64,000 nt of DNA from Stentor roeselii (GCA_006503475.1 RSEH01000070.1:62001-126000), one strand, 5' to 3'. Counted from the stretch's first letter, positions 9,560 to 20,871 are shown. Notes: generated by a model from the sequence alone, not told the origin. Made by a program: numbers and translations.

Positions 9560-12500
9560 ATGGACAATTTTAATGAAGCTGGAAATATTGGCAAGGCAGT
9601 TAAGATGAAGAAGGGTGATTATCGAGTGCATATTTACTTTGAGCAAGCAAGGTATATTGTTCCGTTCAAGGATCAAGAAGTTAGTGACCCTGTTTTTATG
9701 GCTACCTGCTTTGATTCAACCAAGTCAACGAAGTCATTTCCCAAGAAATCAATCAACTCAATCATCCCAATCGGTGAGCATTTATTTATCGACGGCCTGC
9801 AAAAGCTTCCAGAAGAGGTAAACAGCGAAAGAGTCCACATCGAAGTTCGAGACCACAACAAATTCCTAAAAGACCAACCTTTGGGAATCTTCGATTTCGA
9901 CATAGGTTTCATTTACTCCAGCCCATCTCACAGCGTGCGTCACAAGTGGGTGGTATTAAACCTTCCAACAGACGAGAAGTTTTTCGAGCCAAAGGGTTAT
10001 CTAAAGCTAAGCATATCAGTTACACACGAGGAAGACCAGCCAATAGACTTATGCGAAGAAACCAGTGAAAGTTTAGACGAAAGTGCAATTTTACCAACTT
10101 TTATCAAACCAAAACTAGAACAAGTCGTCGTCCAGCTGATAAAAGCTGAAAGTTTACCAATAATGGACGTGGGAGGAACTCTTGACATTTACTGCAAGGC
10201 AAGTTTATCAGGCTACGAATGCCGCAGCTCAACGATCACTGCGGACAAAGGAACTTTGTCCGCTTCTTGGTTCGAAGAACTTCTTATGCCCTGTCTTGTG
10301 CCAAGTGTTTCTAATGAAGTCAAACTGACCTTCATGGACTTCGACTCTGTCAACAAAGACGACTTTATCGGAAGTGTCGATTTAAACCTGGAAGATCTTC
10401 GTAAAGGCCTTTACAAGGACTTCTTTTGGAAAAACATCTACGGCGCTGGTCCTTTGGCAGACTCGCAACCCGCTGAACTGATGAACAAAGTCCCTGAACT
10501 CGCCTCGCATTGGAGGGGAAGGGTCCTGATGCGTGCCTGGTTCGATGAAAATGTGAAAGAAGTGCAGAAAAAACTTCAGCCTATTAAAGAAAAAGGCTTC
10601 GCTGAGAAAATCCAGAAGGACTTCGAAACAGGTCAAATGTTTCAAATTCGTGCTCAGCTCATTGCCGCTACTGAACTGCCCTTTCGAGATGATTCTTTTA
10701 AAGTTAAGGTGGAATGGTCAGGTGTTGAGACTACCAGCTCGGAAAAGAAAGCGGAAAATGGAGTTATTGAATGGTATGAAGATATTAAAAGGAAAGTTGC
10801 ACAGATTCCTCAAGGATCTCAAAGTATTATGCCGGATGTTATTGTTTATCTTTTAAAGGGTCAGGAAAAAATATGTTATGTTAGGATTCCTGCTGATCAG
10901 TGCTTTGAGATTAATACGGAACCTGTTTGGAGGAACTTTAAACCTGAAATTCATGCTGGGGTTGTTAAGGATGCTTGGCAGGCAGGGTTTGTTAAGGTTA
11001 AGGTTTTTATTGGGGTTTATGAGGAAGGGAAAAAGGAGGCAAAGTGGGAATTGATTAAAGCGCCTGAAACTCAGCCTTGGATTTTGTATGCTCATGTTTT
11101 TCAATGTAGGAATTTACTTGCTGCGGATAAAAATGGACTTGCTGATCCTTATATCAAGATTAACTTCTCTGGATCTGAGATTACGACCAAAAACTCTCCT
11201 TGTGATATGACACTGAATCCTAAGTGGTATGAAACTTATAATACTGTTGTTAATATTGGGTCTCCTAAAGATGTGCCTCCTTTAATCTTGTCAATTTACG
11301 ACTACGACCACTTCGGACAAGACGATTTCATGGGTGCCTGCCAAGTGGAAGAAATCGAGGTAGAGCCCGAAGGAGCTCCGAAGCCAAAATGGTTAAAGTT
11401 AACCTTCGGAGACAAGCAAACAAAATGCGGAGAAATCCTTGCAAGTTTTTCCCTAAGCTACGAAGTGAAAATAAAAAGAAAATTTAAAATAATGCCAAAA
11501 TTCAGCGAAAAGATAATCGACATAAACGTCTTAGGCCTTCGAGACCTAAAGCCATCAATCGGTTGGCTTCCAGTAAACAAGGCCTTCTTACGATTCGACT
11601 TGAACTCTTTAGAACTTCCAGGAAACGCGATTAACTCAAAGTCAGTTGAAACCCAGCCCTTCGAAGAAGGCAGTGACCCAAACATCCTTACAACGATTTC
11701 CTCATCATGCAAGATGCCCCTTGACCCTTTATACGCTTCGAACTTCACAGTGACTGTTCACGATAACATCTTAAATGGCGCCTCTCAGCCCCTAATCGGA
11801 AGTTTTTCGATAAACCTTTCCAAGTACTTCTTCCCCAAGTCAGCCTACAAGACCTTCATCGAAAGTCTCACACGTCAAAGAAGAGTCATCCGGTTTCGAA
11901 GACTTCTTAAAAAGTGCCTCAACGGCGATCTTAAAATTCCTGACTTCAAACCACCTAAGACTGAAAAATTTAACTTCTTTGAAATCTGCGCTGAACCGAA
12001 TAGACTTCTGGTAATGCCGACGTTTAAAGCGAATGAAAAAGGGGTTCTTAAGGAAATCAATGTTCCTGACCATGAAGCTTACATGGCTCTTGGGTATAAC
12101 AGGGATCCTGAAGATGGGAAAAAACATTATCGGTTTAAATTAAATGCAGGACTTGAAGAAACTCATGTTTTTTCAGCACTGCCTTTTGATGAGTTCCCTA
12201 TTTCAAGAGCTGTCTTTCAAGATCTAAGGGCTGCTGGGTCGGAATCTCCAGCGACTATCTTGGAAGTCGGAAAGTTTAAAGCAAATATTCGCATTAGAAG
12301 TCCTGACTCAGAAGTGACTAATGATCAGTTCGATGACGTGAGAAAAATGTTGATGAATAAGCAGAAGTGCGTTGTTAGGGTCTATGTTTTAGATGCTTTT
12401 GAATTGGAACAGAAAGATAGTTCTAGTCTTTCAGACCCTTATGTTCGGATTAAGCTGGGAAAAGAAATTGTTTCAGATAGAGATAATCACCAAACTGATG

Positions 12501-13507
12501 TGACTGACCCGAAGATATTTAAGGTTTTTGATATTCATACCACACTTCCTGGAAAGTCGATTTTGAAAGTCCAGTTTTGGGATTATAATCAGTTTGCTTC
12601 GGATAGTAAAATCGGCACGACCAGGATTGACTTAGAAAATCGATTTTTTAACAAGGAATGGCAAAATTTGCAGCATAAGCCTGTGGAAACTCGTGGGTTG
12701 ATGCTCAGGTCGAGTAGAAGGGCGCAAGGGTTTGTAAGGCTTTGGGTTGAGATATGGAATGAAGGCTCTGTACCACCTGCTTTTGATGTTAGTTTGAAAC
12801 CTGCTATGAACTATGAAATGAGATTAGTTGTTTGGAAGGCTGAGGGGATGCCTAGCGACGACCCACGAGACCCAGGAGACCTTTACGTGAAAGCCAAGGT
12901 AAACAATCTACCCGAGAAGCGTACTGACACTCACTACAAGATCCAAAACGGTCAAGCAGTATGGAACTGGAGAATGAAATTTCAAGTAAACTTACCCAAT
13001 AAGCTCGAAAATGTCATAAATTTACAAATTTGGGATAAAGACTTCTTAAGTGGAAACGACTTCATCGCTGAATCTTCTTTCAGCTTTCAAAGAGAAGCCT
13101 TACAAGTATACGAAGATAATCTCACAGTTAAAGCCAACATCCGTAGTGCAAAGCCAGTCGATGAAAATCAATCAAGTCTCGGTGCATTTTGGCTTGAATG
13201 CAAGAATAAAACCGGAGCTCCAGCAGGTTTTTTAATGGTTTCAATGGACCTGCTCCCTGAGCAGGTCGCGAAGAGAAGTCCTGTCGGCGATGAGCGAAAT
13301 GAGCCGAATCATAGTCCTGCACTTTTGAAGCCGACAGGAAGGTTTAAGTTCAGTTACAACCCGATCACTTTACTTGCTCAGGTTGTTGGGCCTGAAATGA
13401 ACAAAAAGGTTTGCTGCTTGATTTGTTTGGCTGTTTTGGTCTTGATTCTTATCTTTTGCATTCCTATTTTCCTCTTGAATGGAGCGTCGGCTATCGCTTT
13501 TACGTAG
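9560..13507 (+). CDS. Ferlin, multi-C2 tail-anchored membrane protein
   Basis: 1315 aa, complete. Ferlins act in Ca2+-dependent vesicle fusion and membrane repair. At least four C2 domains are visible: about 190-285 (VQLIKAESLP...FMDFDSVNKDDFIG), 500-605 (AHVFQCRNLL...ADPYIKINF...YDYDHFGQDDFMG), 930-1035 (VRVYVLDAFEL...SDPYVRIKL...FWDYNQFASDSKIG) and 1085-1180 (LVVWKAEGMP...IWDKDFLSGNDFI). The second and third keep the paired Asp residues typical of Ca2+-binding loops; the first has fewer. A P-T-G-R-F...NP block precedes a C-terminal transmembrane helix (about 1288-1311). It is a paralogue of the partial gene at 1-516 and converges on the FHA gene with 4 nt between stop codons. Confidence 0.95.
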   Translation: MDNFNEAGNIGKAVKMKKGDYRVHIYFEQARYIVPFKDQEVSDPVFMATCFDSTKSTKSFPKKSINSIIPIGEHLFIDGLQKLPEEVNSERVHIEVRDHNKFLKDQPLGIFDFDIGFIYSSPSHSVRHKWVVLNLPTDEKFFEPKGYLKLSISVTHEEDQPIDLCEETSESLDESAILPTFIKPKLEQVVVQLIKAESLPIMDVGGTLDIYCKASLSGYECRSSTITADKGTLSASWFEELLMPCLVPSVSNEVKLTFMDFDSVNKDDFIGSVDLNLEDLRKGLYKDFFWKNIYGAGPLADSQPAELMNKVPELASHWRGRVLMRAWFDENVKEVQKKLQPIKEKGFAEKIQKDFETGQMFQIRAQLIAATELPFRDDSFKVKVEWSGVETTSSEKKAENGVIEWYEDIKRKVAQIPQGSQSIMPDVIVYLLKGQEKICYVRIPADQCFEINTEPVWRNFKPEIHAGVVKDAWQAGFVKVKVFIGVYEEGKKEAKWELIKAPETQPWILYAHVFQCRNLLAADKNGLADPYIKINFSGSEITTKNSPCDMTLNPKWYETYNTVVNIGSPKDVPPLILSIYDYDHFGQDDFMGACQVEEIEVEPEGAPKPKWLKLTFGDKQTKCGEILASFSLSYEVKIKRKFKIMPKFSEKIIDINVLGLRDLKPSIGWLPVNKAFLRFDLNSLELPGNAINSKSVETQPFEEGSDPNILTTISSSCKMPLDPLYASNFTVTVHDNILNGASQPLIGSFSINLSKYFFPKSAYKTFIESLTRQRRVIRFRRLLKKCLNGDLKIPDFKPPKTEKFNFFEICAEPNRLLVMPTFKANEKGVLKEINVPDHEAYMALGYNRDPEDGKKHYRFKLNAGLEETHVFSALPFDEFPISRAVFQDLRAAGSESPATILEVGKFKANIRIRSPDSEVTNDQFDDVRKMLMNKQKCVVRVYVLDAFELEQKDSSSLSDPYVRIKLGKEIVSDRDNHQTDVTDPKIFKVFDIHTTLPGKSILKVQFWDYNQFASDSKIGTTRIDLENRFFNKEWQNLQHKPVETRGLMLRSSRRAQGFVRLWVEIWNEGSVPPAFDVSLKPAMNYEMRLVVWKAEGMPSDDPRDPGDLYVKAKVNNLPEKRTDTHYKIQNGQAVWNWRMKFQVNLPNKLENVINLQIWDKDFLSGNDFIAESSFSFQREALQVYEDNLTVKANIRSAKPVDENQSSLGAFWLECKNKTGAPAGFLMVSMDLLPEQVAKRSPVGDERNEPNHSPALLKPTGRFKFSYNPITLLAQVVGPEMNKKVCCLICLAVLVLILIFCIPIFLLNGASAIAFT

Positions 13508-13511
13508 GACA

Positions 13512-14522
13512 TTAGATTAGATAATCTATTTGCAGAATCGCTTCTGATAAACGGATCTTAGTACCTGGCTTTAAGGGGAATGGCTCGGAATGCTCTCGCA
13601 TTCTTTGGTTTTCTCTTGAAATGCAATGCCAGGTACCGTTTGATGTCCCGGAATACTCCAAACCGTCAACTAACACCCAGCAGTCGTCTTTTAGAAGGAT
13701 TCGGCATTGTACTCGGGATATTGTCATTTCTTTTAATTGGATGTCGCAACTTTTGGACCTACCGATTAGGATTTCTTTGAAGGAGTCTTCAGCAATAAAC
13801 TTATACATCTCCTGCTCATCTCCAGCAGAATCAACCAACGCAACAGTAATACTCGGCAAGTCCATAATTCCGAAACTCTGTTCATCAGTAGAGCTTTCCG
13901 AAACTAAAACTTTCCCCCTTCGAGTATTTTGTATTGATTTAATTTTGATTAATTGACTGAATCCTAACAAAAACCTCATATCAGCCTTTAAAAGTACAGG
14001 GTCTCTCTGCCCAACACTAACAAAAGTTCCAAAAACGCTTCCAAGATCAATAAGCTTGGGCTGAGAGGCTTTTCCAAAAAAATCAAGAATATATCTAAGC
14101 AAGTCAGAAGGAAGAAGGCGAATCAAAGAATTCTGCCCGAGCCTTTTGTGGCTTCCCATTAAAAAAGATAACTTACTCGACCGCGAAATGCCTTTTAAGT
14201 AGTCTTTGTAATCGATCATGCAGTGAAACCTGGAAACTGACGTGTCACTAGGAGAAAGGATCAAATCGTTTACCCAGAATCCTGATTCGTTTGTCTGTTG
14301 ACGGCCTATTTTAAATAAACCGTCGGGTGGAGTGCGAAGACTGAAAAAAACGCCTTTGGAAGAAATTGTGAAGGTTTTAGGCTGGAATATCACTTCTTTC
14401 ATTTTGATTATCTTTTTGGAGATTACTGAAACTGTTAGGTGTAAGTCGGCTTTTGGAGATGATGATTCTGGAAAGAGAGAATTGGCTTGGGGGTAATCTT
14501 CTGATTCTTCTGAGGATAGCAT
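13512..14522 (-). CDS. Protein with two FHA domains
   Basis: 336 aa. FHA domains bind phosphothreonine peptides. The first spans about residues 55-210: FKIGRQ, SVSRFHCMI, then after an insert of about 50 residues, LIDLGSVFGTFV. The second is at about 240-336: ILIGRSKSCDIQL, ISRVQCRI, then SGTSNGTW. Both keep the G-R and S-R phosphopeptide-binding signatures; the usual H after S-x-x is Q in the second. No catalytic domain is attached, so an adaptor role is likely. The N-terminus is acidic and Ser-rich. Confidence 0.86.
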   Translation of the reverse strand: MLSSEESEDYPQANSLFPESSSPKADLHLTVSVISKKIIKMKEVIFQPKTFTISSKGVFFSLRTPPDGLFKIGRQQTNESGFWVNDLILSPSDTSVSRFHCMIDYKDYLKGISRSSKLSFLMGSHKRLGQNSLIRLLPSDLLRYILDFFGKASQPKLIDLGSVFGTFVSVGQRDPVLLKADMRFLLGFSQLIKIKSIQNTRRGKVLVSESSTDEQSFGIMDLPSITVALVDSAGDEQEMYKFIAEDSFKEILIGRSKSCDIQLKEMTISRVQCRILLKDDCWVLVDGLEYSGTSNGTWHCISRENQRMREHSEPFPLKPGTKIRLSEAILQIDYLI

Positions 14523-14675
14523 TTTTACTATTTATTTTGGCTTAAAATTTTTTTCAGTTTGGAGGGTTTAGAACTGTCGGAAGTTTAGGTTTTGTGGGTG
14601 ATTGGGTATAAATTCTATTATGAGATTAAACAACTACGTTTTAAATCTATTATCTAATTACTATTGTTTAGACAA

Positions 14676-15866
14676 TCAAATTCCTAATATTTTCAAACAG
14701 AAATTAGGAAATTTAATGTTCCATATCTCGTCACATTCTTGTTTGCACTCGCGACCCTTTATTGCAAAATCATTACAGCACTGGTATTTAATTTGTTTCA
14801 CTAATTCTACCTTGTTTGACGTAAAAAGATAGCTGATGAACTCTTTCATAAATTCTCGAAATATACTATTTTGGAAGAGTTCCCTAAGGCACTCTTTTGA
14901 ATAACTTGTAAAGTCTTTAGATTGTTCATTAATCAGATTTTCTGTTGAAGTGCAGGTGATATGCTCACCGAAGGATTCTGAAACTTTATTATCCAGTTTG
15001 TTTGCAAAGTTACTCACATAAGTTCTTTCAGTTGGATTCTTACATGAAATTTTTAGCTTCTGCTCAGCTCGCTCCCCTGCGCTTCCAAGCCCGAAGTTAG
15101 TTTTTCCGAATTCACTGAGTGACTCTTGATTTTTTAAAAATTTATTCATCATTTCCTTGAAATGCTTAAAATTGTTCGTAAAAAGCGTTGGTTTGAAATT
15201 TTCCATTTTCTTGTTGAAATATTCATAGTCTTCTTTTTCTAGTCTTGTCTTAATTTCATGAAGATCATTTGAGGATACTACTCGTGTGAATAGTCTTAGA
15301 ATCTTCTTACACTTTCTCATTAAAAAAAAAATAAGTTTTTCAGATTTGCGATACTCTTTTTTAGGTTTTGATGATACACTTTGCTTCCTTCGCTGGCTAT
15401 TGAGCTTCTTAGTTGATGCATTGCACTTTCCTTGCCGCTCATTAAGTTCCTTTTTTAGAGGTACCAAAACATTTAACAGATTTTCTTTACAAGGTAATTT
15501 ATAGCGTGTTTGAGTTGTCTGTTTTTTTAAAAGTTTGGAACATTGAGCTTTATTTAAAATGTCTTCATTCATATCATCGGCCATCAAAAATTTGCTCTTT
15601 AATTTTTTTTGCTTCTTATTAGGTACTTCGTCTATGTAGTTGCCCTTTCTTTTTGCAGGTATATTATTTTCATCCTCATTATCTTCTTCCTTACTCATGT
15701 TCAGAACTAAGCTCATGTCCATTAGGGGTGAGCTACTTTTAGATGAATTTGAATCATCTACGTCACATGTATTCTGGCCTCCTGTAGTAATTATTGGAGG
15801 CAAATTCAGATCCTCTTCTTTCATCTCAAAAATATTAATTATAAGTAGTATACTAGATGATTCCAT
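14676..15866 (-). CDS. Hypothetical protein with cysteine-rich C-terminal tail (paralogue of 16665-17789)
   Basis: Not recognised. 396 aa, ending in TGA. The N-terminal half is Lys/Ser/Asn-rich with nuclear-signal-like clusters (AKRKGN, NKKQKKLKSK). A helical block (KLIFFLMRKCKKILRLF, about 172-188) and a C-terminal domain follow (FREFMKEFISYLF ... IKYQCC...CKQECD.IW ... FCLKIL). The last domain and the helical block match the next gene on the same strand, so the two form a local family. The ATG at 15866 would put a hydrophobic stretch at the N-terminus. An ATG at 15824 (MKEEDL) is an equally plausible start and resembles the paralogue's MKD start. Confidence 0.68.
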   Translation of the reverse strand: MESSSILLIINIFEMKEEDLNLPPIITTGGQNTCDVDDSNSSKSSSPLMDMSLVLNMSKEEDNEDENNIPAKRKGNYIDEVPNKKQKKLKSKFLMADDMNEDILNKAQCSKLLKKQTTQTRYKLPCKENLLNVLVPLKKELNERQGKCNASTKKLNSQRRKQSVSSKPKKEYRKSEKLIFFLMRKCKKILRLFTRVVSSNDLHEIKTRLEKEDYEYFNKKMENFKPTLFTNNFKHFKEMMNKFLKNQESLSEFGKTNFGLGSAGERAEQKLKISCKNPTERTYVSNFANKLDNKVSESFGEHITCTSTENLINEQSKDFTSYSKECLRELFQNSIFREFMKEFISYLFTSNKVELVKQIKYQCCNDFAIKGRECKQECDEIWNIKFPNFCLKILGI

Positions 15867-16664
15867 ATTTTCAATGATTATCTACAGTTCAGTTTTTCGA
15901 TTTTTTCAGAGTCCTTTACTTATTCATTTGATCTAAAAAATTCAAGGATGCTTAGAGTGATGAGCCTCTTTATAAATATTATAGTAATACCTTCTAAGAC
16001 CAAGTCTGATCTGATCTGATATTTATGAAAAATTCATCGTGATTAACTTAAAGAAAGGATGCAGAAACTAGACTCAGATAACAACTTATTAACTCAGAAC
16101 ATACTAATACTACAAAAGAAATCATCCATGAATAAAAATGATTAAGAAATATTTAAAGGTATTTTAACTTCTAAAATTTATTTACTTACATATAATATTT
16201 TCAGCTGGTATTAAAAAGATAAATGAATCTTGAAATACAAAATTTATTTCCATACTCAATCATCATAATTTGGTTAAATTTTCTTGAATTCGTTAAATTA
16301 TTCAAATGAATCAAGATCGAGAACTAGGGAATCAAAGGCTCTCAAAAAATATGAATATTTACCTCTCTACAACAAATAACTACCTTGATTTGTTAGATGA
16401 GCTTGATATTCTCAGAATTATAAAAAAATTGAAAATTATCAAAAAAAGTGCAAGCCTATCAAATTGTAAATGATCTAAAATATCTCAAATACTGAAGAAG
16501 CAAAAAAACTAAGAATATCATACCAGCGATTTAAAAATGTAAGTTTTTTTCGAATTAGGATGTTTAAAATAAAGTCTGACTGGAAAATAAAAAAAACTCC
16601 TTCCTCATTTTTTGGATTTTACTATTCCTACTAAATTTTACTTATTTTAAAACAATTAACTTTA
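15867..16664. other. AT-rich intergenic stretch
   Basis: About 800 nt between two genes on the same strand. Very AT-rich, with stops in all frames. No gene, tRNA or clear repeat seen. Confidence 0.5.
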
Positions 16665-17789
16665 TTAATAATCCAAATCAACTCTCAGCTTGCAGTTAAC
16701 AAGAGTCGTCATACAAAACTCCTTCAAATTTTCCCATTTACTTGTGCAATCACATTCTTGTTCAAAGCAACATTTAATATTTAAAATGTTCCTTAATTCT
16801 TCAATGCTTCTCTCAAATACAAAGTCAATAAATGCTTTGTAAAACCCTCTGATGCATTCGTCTTCAAGCAAAGTTTTCATGCAATTGAAGTTATATGTTT
16901 TGTGATTCCTCAGAGATGTAGTTGAAGTGGCTGAGTCAGTTTTTTGGATCTCTGCTGATGAGGTGGCTCGAACAACACTTTTAGATGAACTTCTTTTTTT
17001 CTTTGTCTGCTGAGTTGAGGTGAAATTAGTTGATTGCTTTTTTCCTACTTTTCCTTCACTCTGAGGTCCAGACTTGGTATCAGAGATTATATCGAACTGA
17101 GTTGGGTTGATTCTGTAAATTTCTTTCATTATATTAAAGGATTTGACTTGCTGTTTGTTACTTTCATTCAGTTCCAGGCTTAGTAGCTGCTTATTATCCT
17201 TAAAAAACAATTTAATCATTCTTCGCATCAGCCTCATCAAACACAACTTCAAATCTTCGATTTTCGGGTAAGGTTTTGTGTCATGATGAAAATTTCGAAG
17301 CTGATTATCATTCTTTTTTATCTTGTGCCTTTTATCAAGACTTGATGTTTGTACCTCCAAACGGCATAATGCTTTAGGGTCAGAAGGCACTAAATCACAT
17401 TGTTTAACATCTTCATAATATCGAGAAGATGATTCAGCTTTATATGGAGGATCTAAAGACATGAAATGATCATTGCTTTCGTTAGCAACTGCTTCAAAAG
17501 TAGAGATTTCCATGTCTTGTACTCCTGGTTCGATGTTATCTAGAGATTGCCCTGTGTATGAAGTTGAAAAACTATAATATTTTTCAACAATGTGATCATC
17601 ATTTTTGCAAAAGGACTGATCTTCTGACAATGAATCATTTTCTTCACCATATGTTTCGATGTAGTTTGAAGATCGGAACACTTGCCTTTCTTTTGCTTTA
17701 TTGAAGTCCTGGTAATCATCTTCAATCATATTCGGGTAGATTTCTTCAGAGAGATCGGGTCTTGAGTTGAACATGTTGTAATCTTTCAT
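16665..17789 (-). CDS. Hypothetical protein with cysteine-rich C-terminal tail (paralogue of 14676-15866)
   Basis: Not recognised. 374 aa. The N-terminal 150 residues are acidic and Ser/Asp/Tyr-rich; the middle has a basic Ser/Thr/Lys region (KKKRSSSKSVVRATSS). The helical block KLCLMRLMRRMIKLFF (about 187-202) and the end (FYKAFIDFVFERSIEELRNI, KCCFEQECDC.SKWENLKEFC) align with the paralogue downstream. The shared C-C...E-C-D...W-x-N/I...F-C pattern suggests a small metal-binding or disulfide-stabilised domain. A regulatory nuclear role is only a guess from the basic clusters. Confidence 0.68.
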   Translation of the reverse strand: MKDYNMFNSRPDLSEEIYPNMIEDDYQDFNKAKERQVFRSSNYIETYGEENDSLSEDQSFCKNDDHIVEKYYSFSTSYTGQSLDNIEPGVQDMEISTFEAVANESNDHFMSLDPPYKAESSSRYYEDVKQCDLVPSDPKALCRLEVQTSSLDKRHKIKKNDNQLRNFHHDTKPYPKIEDLKLCLMRLMRRMIKLFFKDNKQLLSLELNESNKQQVKSFNIMKEIYRINPTQFDIISDTKSGPQSEGKVGKKQSTNFTSTQQTKKKRSSSKSVVRATSSAEIQKTDSATSTTSLRNHKTYNFNCMKTLLEDECIRGFYKAFIDFVFERSIEELRNILNIKCCFEQECDCTSKWENLKEFCMTTLVNCKLRVDLDY

Positions 17790-20700
17790 TTATATTTCTA
17801 TTTGATTTAATGGGTGATTTTTTTTTTTTTGTAAGTAGTATTTATTAACATTTTTATTTTTCTATTTTGATCTGATATATAAAATAAAATGCCATATTAG
17901 TTGTTTATTAGTATCATATTGATAATTAGAAGTATAGTTTTTTCATGGGATGATTTAAGTAGTTTAATAGTTTCAAGAAGGTTTATATCTGCTTAACCAT
18001 ACAAAATTCTTTTAAAACTTCTATGTATTAAAATTTTTATTAAAGGAAAATTTAATCATCATTTGATGAGAAAATTTGCATCCAAACATCAACTCTACTT
18101 CATAATCTTTAATATTTAAATTAAAATATTCAGATACTTTGAAATAATTCCTGAAGCGATATTGCTTTTACATTAGTTTATGAAACTTAATAAAATCAAA
18201 ATTTTAATTTATTAAATAATTAGAGTGATCAAAGTATTTCATTATCTTTAGCTAATCATAAAACTATTAATTAAATTGATGTTATGTACATTAGAATGAA
18301 AATAACAATGATTAATATAGCAGAATTACAAAAAGCAATAATATTTGCCTTGATATCCCTCATATCAATCTAAGAAAATTCAAATAATTCTCAAATTACA
18401 AATGCTTTATTACGATCTTATTCCACAAGTTTCCCTCTTCAATATTATTTAAAGCATAATAATTTTCCCAAAATTTTTGATTCCGTAGGCAAACTAAAAT
18501 GATTCAAAACTTCTGCCTTAACAGAACTTAAACAAATTCATCGCATTTTATTCATAAACAAGTTACTCTTATTCCAATTAAAGCATCTAACAATCAGCAC
18601 AATAACAGTAGCTCAGCAAGTATTTCAAAATCTGATTAGAATCAAACGAGACTATAAAAAAAACCAAAAATGATCAAATTCCAGCACAAGTTCCCACGAT
18701 CATATTCAAAACTTGTTTCGCCATCAAAATCTCGACAAAAAGTCAGAAAATAATGATAAAAATATCCTTCCATTAATAAGCTTTTAATCATCGTTTATAT
18801 CTTCCCAGAAAAATGACGAAGATATTTTGAATATATTGGAGACTGAGCTAGTCCTGATAAAATCTCTTGATTTTCCTTCTTTCAGGTAGTCCTGCAAAAG
18901 TCAGAAAGCGAGATATAAATAAATATTACCAAAAAAGCTAATCTGCATAAATGGCCTTCTTATCAGTAGTAAAATCATATTTCAGATATTAATCACTCTG
19001 GTCATCACTTGCTGCCTTATCACACACAAAATAATAATAAAATACACTATTTTGGTTAAAAGAAGTTCGACATCACAGCGAGCCAAGCTTTAATATTTCA
19101 ACCCTTTTAAAAAAGTTAGGCAAGCTCTTAAAACGCTAAAAAACTCATAAAGCAGGAAAACTTTATGATAAGACAAAAAAGTATCGCATAAAAATTACAA
19201 AAGGTGAATTTCCGACTTGATCACTTCGAGAATTTCAGAAAAAAGATTCCTTAAACATTATTAAAAGTTTTTAAATGAAAAGAAGAAGGACGATGAACAA
19301 ATCAATGAGAATAACCAGAACACCAGATATTCCTTAAAGACTGTGAAAAACTGAGTCTTAATCATTCGGATTTCAGCATATTGATATTAATCAGAGAAGA
19401 GATGATTAGACTGATTCAAATGAACAGCAAGGTGGCTGAAGCACTGATTTTTATTTGGGTGATGAAGCAGAGTCTGATCTTCTGTGAAAGGAAGTTGAGA
19501 AGTTTCTTTCATAGACTTAGGAAGTTAACATTTGACGGAAAGATTTTTTCAAAAAAGGGCGATTGACTGTCCCCGACTGGTGAAAATTGTGCTGAAAACT
19601 CGTGATGCAGGGTTCCTTACCGTCTTTGTAGAAGTATAACACGTTAAGTAAATGCTGGTTAGAACTCTGGATAAATTTTAAGAATTTTGTTTTGCCTGAA
19701 AATTTTATTAATCTTCACCCTTGCAAGAAAATGTTTAACTCTTAGAATGGTTTTCTGAGTGATGAAAAGTATAAAATATCGGCAGCATAATTAGTACATG
19801 TATTCAACTTCGGGTAACAGGTATTGCTTCGTTATTTCAACTCGCTCTTTGACTTTTTACTATATTCACCAATATAAGGTCCCCTTTATATGATCAGCAT
19901 TCTTTCGAAAAAATGATTTATTAATTTTATTAAAGACTTTTTTAAGTTTATGAAGATTTAGATGAAATTATTGAAGAAGTGAATCAAAGGTTTTGTTTAA
20001 TAAGGATTTTAAAATATTTCTTTATTTATCATTTCTTGTTGATTTTAAAGTATATTGTAAACTGATGTTATAATCGTTCAATGAATTCACACTTTCTTCT
20101 TGTTCACATTCATTTTAATGATTGAAGCTATCAAGTCTAGTATGCGACAGAAATTAAAAGTGAAATTCCTTATCTGACTTCAAATCAAAAGAAGTGAATA
20201 GGGCCATCAGCAAGTTCGCCAAACAAATTCAATTCATAAGTAGGCGAAACAGTCTTACAAAATAAGAATGTGTAAACTTGGAATTAAGCCACCAGAATTT
20301 CTATCTCACCTATTAAACTACTTGAATATAAATTTATTAGTTAAACCTATTGAAAACCTGCAGTTGTTGTATACTTTTACTCAGTTTGACACGAATCTAG
20401 AATACTGACCTAGTGGCAATTAAACTAGTGATGATTATTGATATGAAAAAAACTTTGATGCCGGACAGTTTATTTATTCTGTATCAATTTAAACCGGAAT
20501 AATATTATTTTGATCTGCACCTTAATATTATCGATTATTCTTTAGAAATTTAGCTTTTATTCATTAATGAGCTATCAAATTAATTTGGGAATGTGGTAGC
20601 TGAAAATTTACTTACACTATATACAAAGTTTACCAAAAGTACTTTGAATTTACTATCAAATATCATTTTTAAATAAAATTAGATTTTAAACCTTCAAAAA

Positions 20701-20871
20701 CATATAAAATCCAAATTTATATAATTCTGCTTAAACAATCAAGAACTTCTATCATTTCTTATCCCAAAACCCATTGTTATATGAAAATAAACTCCATTTT
20801 GTTGTAAGTAGTATAAATATTCGAAAATAATAAAAAATGAATTCTGAATCCATTTCTTCAAGTACAAAAAT
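17790..20871. other. 3.1-kb gene-poor AT-rich region
   Basis: The largest gene-free stretch in the window. Most of it has frequent stops in all frames. An exception is a less AT-rich island at about 19240-19640. It holds one 84-codon open frame without a proper start (about 19315-19566) and a GC-richer patch (ctgtccccgactggtg) just after it. This could be a decayed gene or a structured RNA; I cannot support either. No tRNA or transposase seen. Confidence 0.5.

Noticed and set aside
15824-15866. Hydrophobic N-terminus of the Cys-tail protein as a signal peptide
   Set aside because: The stretch is short and lost if translation starts at 15824; the rest of the protein is basic and looks nuclear.
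19381-19566. 61-codon frame as a gene
   Set aside because: No standard start, no domain, surrounded by stop-rich sequence; kept only as a composition island.
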